Positions 7,010 to 13,265 of a stretch of 13,265 nucleotides of DNA are shown here, piece by piece. Location: assembly GCA_045133795.1 (NCBI GenBank), contig JBGUUT010000019.1, positions 1-13,265 on the forward strand, read 5' to 3'. How positions within the stretch are numbered: the stretch's first letter is position 1; the number at the start of each line of letters is the position of its first letter. The notes under the pieces are model-generated. The model was not told the DNA's origin. It saw only the letters and a program-made list of their open reading frames with translations, and did not search any database. This DNA comes from RGIG8597 sp045133795 (lineage in GTDB: Bacteria > Spirochaetota > GWE2-31-10). The position numbers and the translations under genes are program-made.

Positions 7010-8029
7010 ATGTTGGTATTAGGAATTGAATCTACTTGCGATGAAACAGCCGTAGCAATTGTTAAAGATGGGAAAGAAGTATTATCAAGTATTATTGCAA
7101 GCCAAATAAAAGATCATCAACCTTGGAGCGGAGTCGTTCCGGAAATCGCCAGCAGATTACACCTAAAGAAAATAATTCCGCTTACGGAAGAAGCCTGCAA
7201 AACTGCCGGTGTAAAATTATCAGATGTCGATTTAGTCGCAGCCTCCAATCGTCCCGGCTTAATAGGAGGGCTAATCATCGGAACTGCAGTGGCAAAATCT
7301 TATGCTTGGATGCTTGACAAGCCTTTTATCGGAATCAATCACATGGAAGGTCATCTTTATTCTTCACATATTACATGCGACATCGAATTTCCTTATGTCG
7401 GCTTACTCGTTTCCGGCGGTCATACAATGATTATAATCGTAAAATCTCACACTGAATATGAAGTAATAGGAACTACGATTGACGACGCACTCGGTGAAGC
7501 ACTGGACAAAGTTGCAAAACATTACAACATCGGTTATCCCGGCGGACCTGCTATTGAAAAAGCAGCACTAAACGGTAACAAGGATAAATTTCATTTTCCT
7601 ATTTCAAACCTATACAAATCTGACAGACTGTATGATGTAAGTTATTCGGGAATAAAAACCGCCGCAATTAATCATCTGGAAAAATATCTTACCACTCCGA
7701 ACGATACTTACACGGTAAATGACATTGCTGCTTCATTCCAACACAAAGCTTTTGATATGCTGTTCCGCAAAGTAAAAAAAGCAAGTATCGATTATAAAAT
7801 CCCTCGCATTGTTGTAGGCGGCGGCGTAAGTGCAAATCAATATCTGCGACAAATGTTTGCAACGCTTACCGATACGCAAGTTTACTTTCCAAGCTTGAAA
7901 TACGCTACAGATAATGCAGCTATGATTGCCGCTTATGCTTACCATAAATTTCAAGAAGACGGAGCTGACGGGCTTGATACCGGCGTATTTCCTCGTGTGA
8001 CAGGATTTAAAATCTCATTAGTTCAATAA
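7010..8029 (+). CDS. tsaD: tRNA N6-adenosine threonylcarbamoyltransferase TsaD
   Basis: 339 residues, the usual TsaD length. With TsaB and TsaE it transfers the threonylcarbamoyl group from TC-AMP to A37 of ANN-decoding tRNAs, giving t6A, in the cytoplasm. The protein opens with LGIESTCDETAVAIV (ASKHA ATPase fold, phosphate-1 region), then GVVPEIASRLH (41-51). The metal-binding NHMEGH supplies His111 and His115. VSGGHT (134-139), SYSGIKTA, VVGGGVSAN and TDNAAM follow, with the third metal ligand Asp301. The segment ASNRPGL (78-84) has Asn-Arg where most TsaD proteins have Gly before PGL. I chose 7010 because GGGAG precedes it and the family starts at this point; the upstream 55-codon extension is not homologous. 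It appears monocistronic and converges on the purine permease across a shared terminator. tsaB and tsaE are not in the window. Confidence 0.96.
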   Translation: MLVLGIESTCDETAVAIVKDGKEVLSSIIASQIKDHQPWSGVVPEIASRLHLKKIIPLTEEACKTAGVKLSDVDLVAASNRPGLIGGLIIGTAVAKSYAWMLDKPFIGINHMEGHLYSSHITCDIEFPYVGLLVSGGHTMIIIVKSHTEYEVIGTTIDDALGEALDKVAKHYNIGYPGGPAIEKAALNGNKDKFHFPISNLYKSDRLYDVSYSGIKTAAINHLEKYLTTPNDTYTVNDIAASFQHKAFDMLFRKVKKASIDYKIPRIVVGGGVSANQYLRQMFATLTDTQVYFPSLKYATDNAAMIAAYAYHKFQEDGADGLDTGVFPRVTGFKISLVQ

Positions 8030-8085
8030 TGTTTTTTATAAGGTTCAATTATTAAAACGAAACAGAGAAAAAAACTGTTCCTAAT

Positions 8086-8125
8086 AAAAAAAACGGACAA
8101 TCTGTATTTTAAGATTGTCCGTTTT
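8086..8125. terminator. Bidirectional terminator between tsaD and the purine permease
   Basis: AAAACGGACAATCT (8090-8103) pairs perfectly with AGATTGTCCGTTTT (8112-8125) around an 8-base loop. The A-run on the left gives eight T residues for minus-strand transcripts; only four T follow the stem on the plus strand. It therefore serves the permease best and tsaD also. Confidence 0.9.
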
Positions 8126-8130
8126 CTGCA

Positions 8131-9429
8131 TTATTTCAATGCTTCAAAAATTATATCCGCAATAAACACAAATGCTAAAACCCATGTAACAACCGGAATA
8201 TCTTTTAATTTTTTACCGGCAACCTTACAAATAACGTAAGTTATTACACCATATGTAATACCTTTTGAAATAGAATATGCAAACGGCATTACCATAATAG
8301 TAATAAATGAAGGAATCCCTTCCGTAATTTCATTGAAATCTATAGATGTAACAGATTTCATCATAAGAAAACCTACAAAAATCAATGCCGGAGCTGTTGC
8401 TGCAGCCGGGATAAGTCCAAACAAAGGCGTAAAGAATAATGACAAAATAAATAACAGTGCAGTAACTACAGAAGTAAGTCCTGTTCGTCCGCCGACACCA
8501 ACTCCCGATGAGCTTTCTACAAAACTTGTTACCGTTGATGTTCCCAAACATGCTCCGGCAACTGTTCCCACTGCATCCGCAAAAAGAGCTTCTTTTGCAT
8601 TAGGAATATTTCCGTCTTTATCAGTAAGTTTTGCCTGTTCCGTAACACCCATAAGTGTTCCGATTGTATCAAACATATCAGTAAAGAAAAATGTAAAGAA
8701 CACAATAAAAAATTTCACAGTCAAAACACTTCCCCATTCAAACTGAAAAAAGTAGGGAGCCGTCGGAAGTGAAAACGGTTTAAAATTATCCGGAACAGTT
8801 GTCACTCCAAACGGGATTCCGACAATTGTCGTAAGAGCAATCCCGATAAGAATAGAACCGGGAACGTTCATTACATATAAAACAATTGTTATAACTAACC
8901 CGATAATCGCAACAAGTGCTGAAACATTATTAAAATCTACAAAACCGATAATTGTTCCTAAATCTGATTTAGCAATTCCGGCATTTGCAAGACCTATCAA
9001 AGTAATAAACAAACCGATACCTACGGCTACAGCTTTTCGTAAATTTGCAGGAATTGATTTAATAATAGCCTCTCTTACACCAAACACAGAAAGAAGAATA
9101 AATAACAACCCTTCAAACAAAACTGCGGTAAGTGCAAACTGCCATGAACAGCCCATTCCCATTACAACAGTATAAGTAAAAAACGCATTCAACCCCATTC
9201 CCGGAGCAAGTCCAATCGGAAGATTGGCACAGAAAGCCATTACCAAAGTCGCAATAGCAGCAGAAACAGCCGTTGCCGTAAATACTGAACCAAAATCCAT
9301 TCCTGCTTCAGAAAGTATTCCGGGATTTACGGCTAAAATATAAGCCATTGCCAAAAAAGTTGTAACACCGGCAATTATCTCACGGGTAACCGTTGTCCCT
9401 CGTTCTCGAAGTTTAAACAATTTCTCCAT
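8131..9429 (-). CDS. NCS2-family purine permease (AzgA/PbuG type)
   Basis: 432 residues, the normal length for the AzgA subfamily, which imports adenine, guanine or hypoxanthine with protons across the inner membrane. Most of the chain consists of hydrophobic segments, as expected for the 14-helix NCS2 fold. Family landmarks are ITREIIAGVTTFLAMAY-like TREIIAGVTTFLAMAY (15-30), NLPIGLAPGMGLNAFF (69-84), DMFDTIGTLMGVTEQA (251-266) and TSTVTSFVESSSGVGVGGRT (297-316), which covers the substrate-binding region. AAGGAGG lies 8 bases before the ATG, a strong site. It follows cinA after 75 bases and is probably co-transcribed; I see no purine riboswitch in that gap. Which base is preferred cannot be told from sequence. 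It ends at the shared terminator. Confidence 0.93.
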   Translation of the reverse strand: MEKLFKLRERGTTVTREIIAGVTTFLAMAYILAVNPGILSEAGMDFGSVFTATAVSAAIATLVMAFCANLPIGLAPGMGLNAFFTYTVVMGMGCSWQFALTAVLFEGLLFILLSVFGVREAIIKSIPANLRKAVAVGIGLFITLIGLANAGIAKSDLGTIIGFVDFNNVSALVAIIGLVITIVLYVMNVPGSILIGIALTTIVGIPFGVTTVPDNFKPFSLPTAPYFFQFEWGSVLTVKFFIVFFTFFFTDMFDTIGTLMGVTEQAKLTDKDGNIPNAKEALFADAVGTVAGACLGTSTVTSFVESSSGVGVGGRTGLTSVVTALLFILSLFFTPLFGLIPAAATAPALIFVGFLMMKSVTSIDFNEITEGIPSFITIMVMPFAYSISKGITYGVITYVICKVAGKKLKDIPVVTWVLAFVFIADIIFEALK

Positions 9430-9460
9430 CTAATATTCCTCCTTAAAAATGTATATTAAC

Positions 9461-9497
9461 CTGTCCCTTATTCAAAAAAATAGAATCGAGAACAGGC
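9461..9497. repeat. Possible decayed REP-like remnant between cinA and the permease
   Basis: CTGTCCCTTAT at 9461-9471 is identical to the end of both REP-like copies (6906-6916 and 13159-13169) and has the same orientation. ACCTGT (9460-9465) can also pair with ACAGG at 9492-9496 across a long loop. Only 11 bases match, so chance is possible. Confidence 0.3.
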
Positions 9498-9504
9498 TAT
9501 TAAC

Positions 9505-10740
9505 TTATTTTAATCTCTGCAATACACTGACAAAAGCATGATTTACAGCCTTCTGTATAATTTTTTCTCTTCCCATTCCGGCAAAACAAACAGAAAATTC
9601 TTCGGTCTTACCGTCAATATCAAGTCCAAACCATACAAGCCCAGCCGGATTTCCGTCCGAATCCTCACCCGGACCGGCAACACCTGAAACTGAAATTGCA
9701 ATATTACTTCCCGTAATTTTCTTTATTCCGGCAGCCATTTCTTTTACTGTCGCAGCAGAAACTACCCCCTGCTGTGTAATGGTACTTCCAGACACTCCGA
9801 GAATTTTTTGCTTCATTTCTGCACTGTACGACACCACACCACCTGCATAAACTTGCGAAACTCCGGCAGTTCTCACAAATGTAGAAGAAATTTTTCCGCC
9901 GGTACAAGATTCGGCAAATGAAATAGTTTTCTTTTTTTCCAAAAGTTTCTCGTACAATACATTTTCAAGCGGCTTATCTTCAGTAAAAAATATTTTATTC
10001 TCCGCTAAAAGCTTTTTGTACATCATCACATTTTCATCAAAATCTTTCGGTTTTTCACCGCTTTGTGAAAAACGTCTGAAATGTAATTCTATATATCCGG
10101 AATCAGAAAAATAATATCCTAAGTCAAAATATCCGTTATCCTTTTCTGCGAATAAATCGGCTACACCGCTTTCACCGACACCGTAAACTCGTATAACTTC
10201 CGAGAAAAATTTTCCTTGTACAAGATTGTATTTTTCCAAACGAGGTAAAAGTTGCTGTTGTGCCATTATTTTGTTTTCTGACGGTGGTCCGGGAAGTAAC
10301 ACTACTATTTGTTTTTTATTACGATAAAAAAGTCCCGGAGCTGTTCCGCAGCAATTATCCATTACTTCGACTCCGTCCCACAAATAGGCTTGCTGTTTAT
10401 TTGACTCATAAGAATAATAATTTTTTGATTTTAGATAAGCTTCGATTTTTTTCCACAGCATAGGAAAAAAGACAAGTTCTTTCCCCACATATTCCGCTGC
10501 GGCAATTCTTGTTAAATCATCTTTTGTCGGCCCCAAACCGCCGGTTGTAATTAAAATATCAGCATCTCGACAATAACGCATTGCCGAAACAATTTCAGAA
10601 CCGACATCTGCCACATTTATACGATATTTTACTCTCATTCCTAAACTTTCAAACCAACGTGCAAAAAATGTTGAATTTGTATCATCCATTTTTCCACGCA
10701 TAAGTTCTGAACCTACTGCAATAATTGCTACTGTTACCAT
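9505..10740 (-). CDS. cinA: CinA: competence/damage-inducible protein with nicotinamide-nucleotide amidase domain
   Basis: 411 residues, the full two-domain form. The N-terminal MoaB/MogA-like domain (COG1058, about 1-165) shows VGSEL (9-13), TTGGLGPTKDD (65-75) and LPGPPSE (149-155). In characterised CinA proteins this part acts as an ADP-ribose pyrophosphatase. The C-terminal PncC domain (about 255-411) has FAESCTGG (275-282), VVSYSAEMKQKILGV (302-316) and SGVAGPG (352-358). It deamidates NMN to nicotinate mononucleotide in the pyridine-nucleotide recycling route. AAGGAA lies about 6 bases before the ATG. The gene starts 36 bases past the T-run of the lysS terminator and no clear promoter is visible, so expression may come from read-through or from a weak promoter hidden in the terminator. 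The permease follows 75 bases downstream. Competence involvement is known only for some bacteria and is not implied here. Confidence 0.95.
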   Translation of the reverse strand: MVTVAIIAVGSELMRGKMDDTNSTFFARWFESLGMRVKYRINVADVGSEIVSAMRYCRDADILITTGGLGPTKDDLTRIAAAEYVGKELVFFPMLWKKIEAYLKSKNYYSYESNKQQAYLWDGVEVMDNCCGTAPGLFYRNKKQIVVLLPGPPSENKIMAQQQLLPRLEKYNLVQGKFFSEVIRVYGVGESGVADLFAEKDNGYFDLGYYFSDSGYIELHFRRFSQSGEKPKDFDENVMMYKKLLAENKIFFTEDKPLENVLYEKLLEKKKTISFAESCTGGKISSTFVRTAGVSQVYAGGVVSYSAEMKQKILGVSGSTITQQGVVSAATVKEMAAGIKKITGSNIAISVSGVAGPGEDSDGNPAGLVWFGLDIDGKTEEFSVCFAGMGREKIIQKAVNHAFVSVLQRLK

Positions 10741-10763
10741 TTATTTTCCTTAATGCTTGTATT

Positions 10764-10815
10764 TAAAAAAACAAAAGGCTGTCCAAATGCAAGTAACAGC
10801 AAGATTTGAACAGCC
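10764..10815 (-). terminator. Rho-independent terminator of lysS
   Basis: Arms 10804-10815 and 10777-10788 form a 12-bp stem with a single mismatch (GGCTGTCCAAAT against ATTTGAACAGCC). On the minus strand it is followed by TTTTGTTTTTTT. It begins 36 bases after the lysS stop. Confidence 0.85.
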
Positions 10816-10851
10816 GATTTAATTATAATCTCAAATGATATAACTCATGTT

Positions 10852-12963
10852 TTACAGTCCGATAGTCTCTGCAACTACTTTCATTGATTCAAGAGCAATC
10901 TTTACAAACTCGTCTAATGACAAGCCGATTTTTGAACATAAAAGAATAGAATCTCTGTTTACGTTAGAAGCAAACGCTTTTTCTTTCATTCTTTTTGTTA
11001 CACTTGAAACTTTTACGGAAGCAACTTTTTTGTCCGGATAAATCTTAGCTACAGCCGTAATAAAACCGGAAATAGTCTCACTTGCAGTAAGAGCATAATC
11101 TAAGAAAGTTTCACGCTTTGTTCCATTTTCTTCATTATGAGCCATAATTGCATGTACTATGTCTTCGTTTAAGCCTAAAGCTTTCAACCACTGTGCAGCA
11201 ACAAGTCCGTGCTTATCCATTTGTGAACCTTCGCCGTCTTCAAAATCTACATCATGCAAAAGTCCGGCATAATAATAATTTTCTTGATTCAAACCAAACT
11301 TAGCAGCAATTCCACGCATAATTGCAGCACTTGCTACGCTGTGATTTTTCAAACTTTCTTTTTGAAGTTTTTCTGCAAATAACTCATCAAGTTTAGCTTT
11401 ATCTGCACCTAAATCCGCAATATCTTGAGGAGCTAAATTTTCACTTTCAGCTGTTTTTTCTGCATTTTCTTCAACCGGCTCTCCGTCGGCAGTATAATCT
11501 AAAGGTTTCATTAACGGGAACAAAACTACTTCACGTAAGTTTTCCTGGTCTGTCAATAACGCAGTAAAACGGTCGATTCCCATTCCCCAACCTGAAATCG
11601 GCGGCATACCGTATTCCATACAGTTAATAAAATCTTCTTCCATAATCATTGCTTCATCGTCTCCGTTTTCACGAGCTCTTGCCTGTGCCAAAAGACGTTC
11701 ACGTTGTTCTACTGCATCTACAAGCTCTGAATAAGCATTAACAATTTCCCAACTGTTTACAACAAGCTGGAATCTATCGGTAATGTTCGGGTCATCATCA
11801 TTTTTACGAGCAAGCGGAGACAAATCCGTAGGATGTTTAATCAAGAACTGTGGATTAATCATAGACGGACGTGCAACTTTTTTATAAAGCTGGTCAATCA
11901 AATTTCCTCTACCGATTTTATCGAAATCAACACCTTCAAGAGTTATATTTTTTGCCTTAATTGCAGCTACAAGCTCTTCTTTTGTAGGGCATTGGTCAAT
12001 ATCGATACCTGCATGATTGATAATCAATTCTCGGAAACTGTATTTAGGCCATTCGCCGGAAAAATCAATCTTTGTTCCTTGATATTCCAACTCTAAACTT
12101 CCGTTTACTTCCATTAGAATTTTCTTAATCAATTCTTGAGTAAAACGCATATTGTCTTCATAATTCCAATAAGACGCATAAAATTCCAACAATGTAAAAT
12201 CTTGTAAGTGGCTTGGATCCATACCTTCATTTCTGAAACTTCTGGCAAATTCATAAACACGTTCGATTCCGCCGGCAATACAACGTTTCAAATAAGTCTC
12301 CGGTGCAATTCTGAGGAACATATCAATATCTAAAGCATTGTGATGGGTTTTGAAAGGTTTTGCCAAAGCTCCTGACGGTTTAGTCAAAATAATAGGAGTT
12401 TCAACTTCCACAAAATCGTGATCATTTAAAAAGTTTCTGATTGTATTGATAATTTTAAAACGCTTTTTAAAACGTTCACGAGTAGAAGAATTCATTATCA
12501 AATCAAGATAACGCTGGCGTGAACGAGTTTCCAAATCCGTAATACCGTGAAATTTTTCCGGTAACGGACGAATTGCTTTAGAAAGAAGCTGAAATTCTTC
12601 AACTTTCAAAGTAATTTCACCTTTTTCAGTCTTATAGATTTCACCTTTTACCCAAACAAAGTCTCCGGTATCAATCATTTTTTCAAAGAATTTAAATTGC
12701 TCACGTTCTACAATACTCATATTTACGGCAATTTGCATTCTTGCATCATAATCTTGAATTGTTGCAAACAATAATTTTCCGAATGAACGCTTCAACATTA
12801 CACGACCGCATAACTGAACATCTTTTGTTCCTTCTGCAAGTTCTCTTGCCTGTGACAATGAATGTGTTTTATTACAGCGTTCTACATAAGGATTTATGCC
12901 GCTTTCTCTTAATTTTTGAACCTTTGCGATTCTGATACTTCTTTCGTCGCTAACATTTGCCAT
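10852..12963 (-). CDS. lysS: Class II lysyl-tRNA synthetase fused to a C-terminal HD-domain phosphohydrolase
   Basis: 703 residues, against about 490-510 for ordinary class II LysRS. Residues 1-488 are a complete cytoplasmic synthetase that charges tRNA-Lys. An OB-fold anticodon-binding domain covers about 48-130. Motif 1 lies around VEVETPIILTKPSG (185-198), and THHNALDIDMFLRIAPETYL (206-225) follows. Motif 2 is RSFRNEG (241-247) with SHLQDFTLLEFY (251-262), and motif 3 is GWGMGIDR (458-465). An acidic linker (about 489-525) leads into a COG2316-like HD domain: His541, LLHDVDFE with His570-Asp571, DKHG with His585, AIMAHNE (605-611), and ASETISGFITA, then KKVASVKVSSVTKRMKEKAF near the end. 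The usual Ala-Asp near 629 reads Ser-Glu. The reading frame is continuous, so this is a true fusion in the sequence given. AAGGA lies 7 bases before the ATG. It has its own promoter and terminator. The HD substrate is unknown. Confidence 0.95.
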   Translation of the reverse strand: MANVSDERSIRIAKVQKLRESGINPYVERCNKTHSLSQARELAEGTKDVQLCGRVMLKRSFGKLLFATIQDYDARMQIAVNMSIVEREQFKFFEKMIDTGDFVWVKGEIYKTEKGEITLKVEEFQLLSKAIRPLPEKFHGITDLETRSRQRYLDLIMNSSTRERFKKRFKIINTIRNFLNDHDFVEVETPIILTKPSGALAKPFKTHHNALDIDMFLRIAPETYLKRCIAGGIERVYEFARSFRNEGMDPSHLQDFTLLEFYASYWNYEDNMRFTQELIKKILMEVNGSLELEYQGTKIDFSGEWPKYSFRELIINHAGIDIDQCPTKEELVAAIKAKNITLEGVDFDKIGRGNLIDQLYKKVARPSMINPQFLIKHPTDLSPLARKNDDDPNITDRFQLVVNSWEIVNAYSELVDAVEQRERLLAQARARENGDDEAMIMEEDFINCMEYGMPPISGWGMGIDRFTALLTDQENLREVVLFPLMKPLDYTADGEPVEENAEKTAESENLAPQDIADLGADKAKLDELFAEKLQKESLKNHSVASAAIMRGIAAKFGLNQENYYYAGLLHDVDFEDGEGSQMDKHGLVAAQWLKALGLNEDIVHAIMAHNEENGTKRETFLDYALTASETISGFITAVAKIYPDKKVASVKVSSVTKRMKEKAFASNVNRDSILLCSKIGLSLDEFVKIALESMKVVAETIGL

Positions 12964-13020
12964 TTATCATTCCTTAGGTTTTATTTTAAAAAAGTCTTTT
13001 CTGTTAAATAATCAAAGTGT

Positions 13021-13049
13021 TTTATATACAAAATCGGACATTTCTGCAA
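13021..13049 (-). promoter_or_regulatory. Sigma-70-type promoter for lysS
   Basis: On the minus strand TTGCAG (13049-13044) and TATAAA (13026-13021) are 17 bases apart. Transcription would start near 13014, about 50 bases before the lysS ATG. An AT palindrome lies some 20 bases upstream of the -35 (13070-13085). Confidence 0.6.
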
Positions 13050-13069
13050 GTTTTCCCGAAAGTTTTAAA

Positions 13070-13085
13070 ATAATATCTATATTAT
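13070..13085. repeat. AT-rich palindrome upstream of the lysS promoter
   Basis: ATAATAT-CT-ATATTAT is a perfect 7-2-7 inverted repeat. It could be an operator or an UP-like element, but palindromes of this composition are common in AT-rich spacers. Confidence 0.3.
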
Positions 13086-13137
13086 ATTTCCTTTAATATA
13101 CTTTTTGGGAATTAGCAATGAGTATACTTTGAAAGAA

Positions 13138-13169
13138 ATACCGAAATGGAATCAGGGTCTGTCCCTTAT
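13138..13169. repeat. REP-like element, half copy overlapping the transposase stop codon
   Basis: Identical at 29 of 32 positions to 6885-6916. Only the right half of the element is present (GGGTCTGTCCCTTAT end); no left AGGGACAGACC arm lies to its left. The transposase TAA (minus strand, 13168-13166) falls inside it. Confidence 0.75.
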
Positions 13170-13265
13170 CCTCCCGGCAAATAATCGCTCTCGGTAATAT
13201 CTTCCCACACCTCGTAAAAAGGATAATCCGCCGCCCGTTTAGCAAGCCCGGCTCGTACTGCATTT
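13166..13265 (-). CDS. REP-associated tyrosine transposase (RAYT, Y1/IS200-like), C-terminal end only
   Basis: The last 32 codons and the TAA stop of a gene that enters from beyond the window edge, found by hand translation. The visible protein begins NAVRAGLAKRAADYPFYEVW and ends SDYLPGG. This matches the NPVRAGLV...EDYPWSS signature that closes the Y1-type HUH transposases of the RAYT family. These single-strand DNA nucleases cut and join at REP hairpins, probably to spread REP sequences. The catalytic HUH and Tyr residues are outside the window, so intactness cannot be judged. A REP-like half element overlaps its stop codon, as expected for a RAYT flanked by its own substrate. It lies about 200 bases upstream of lysS, on the same strand. 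Confidence 0.8.
   Translation of the reverse strand, partial: NAVRAGLAKRAADYPFYEVWEDITESDYLPGG

Noticed and set aside
8333..8746. Plus-strand open frame of 137 codons
   Set aside because: Antisense to the well-supported purine permease; low-complexity shadow protein.
9430..9504. Purine riboswitch ahead of the permease
   Set aside because: The 75-base gap is too short and shows no conserved aptamer bases or P1-P3 arrangement.
10741..10803. Promoter for cinA inside the lysS terminator (TTGGAC with an AT-rich -10)
   Set aside because: The -10 match is poor and overlaps the terminator T-run; not enough to call.

Overview
The window is AT-rich bacterial DNA that looks chromosomal and is mostly housekeeping. 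Protein style, codon bias and the gene families point towards a spirochaete of the Treponema type. This is an inference from general appearance: there is no rRNA or other firm taxonomic marker.

Left part (1-4388, minus strand): a two-gene unit. An RNase II/R-family exoribonuclease (RNB domain, TTG start) is followed 42 bases later by the N-terminal 767 residues of a large DUF4011/superfamily 1 helicase-type ATPase that runs off the window. Divergent from it, behind a good sigma-70-type promoter, lies typA/bipA (plus strand), closed by an intrinsic terminator.

Middle (6446-7009): 564 bases without a credible gene but full of structure. A palindrome and five compact perfect hairpins occur in tandem, two of them inside a further 8-bp stem. 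Then comes a REP-like element with a perfect 12-bp inverted repeat built on GGGACAGACC. tsaD (tRNA t6A synthesis) follows. A strong 14-bp stem serves as shared terminator between tsaD and the convergent minus-strand genes.

Right part (8131-12963, minus strand): a class II lysyl-tRNA synthetase carrying an extra C-terminal HD-superfamily phosphohydrolase domain, with its own promoter and terminator. It is followed by cinA (nicotinamide-nucleotide amidase/competence-damage protein) and an AzgA-type purine permease, probably co-transcribed. At the right edge is the last 32 codons of a REP-associated tyrosine transposase (RAYT). A half copy of the same REP-like sequence overlaps its stop codon.

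The most interesting points are the LysRS-HD fusion, the RAYT together with its REP-like copies (29 of 32 bases identical between the two copies, plus a possible 11-bp remnant and a shared ATACCGA-N4-GAAT core), the multi-hairpin element downstream of typA, and the pairing of an exoribonuclease with a DUF4011 helicase. Most genes act in translation or RNA metabolism (RNB nuclease, TypA, TsaD, LysRS). I see no operon linking them all and no complete, obviously new system.
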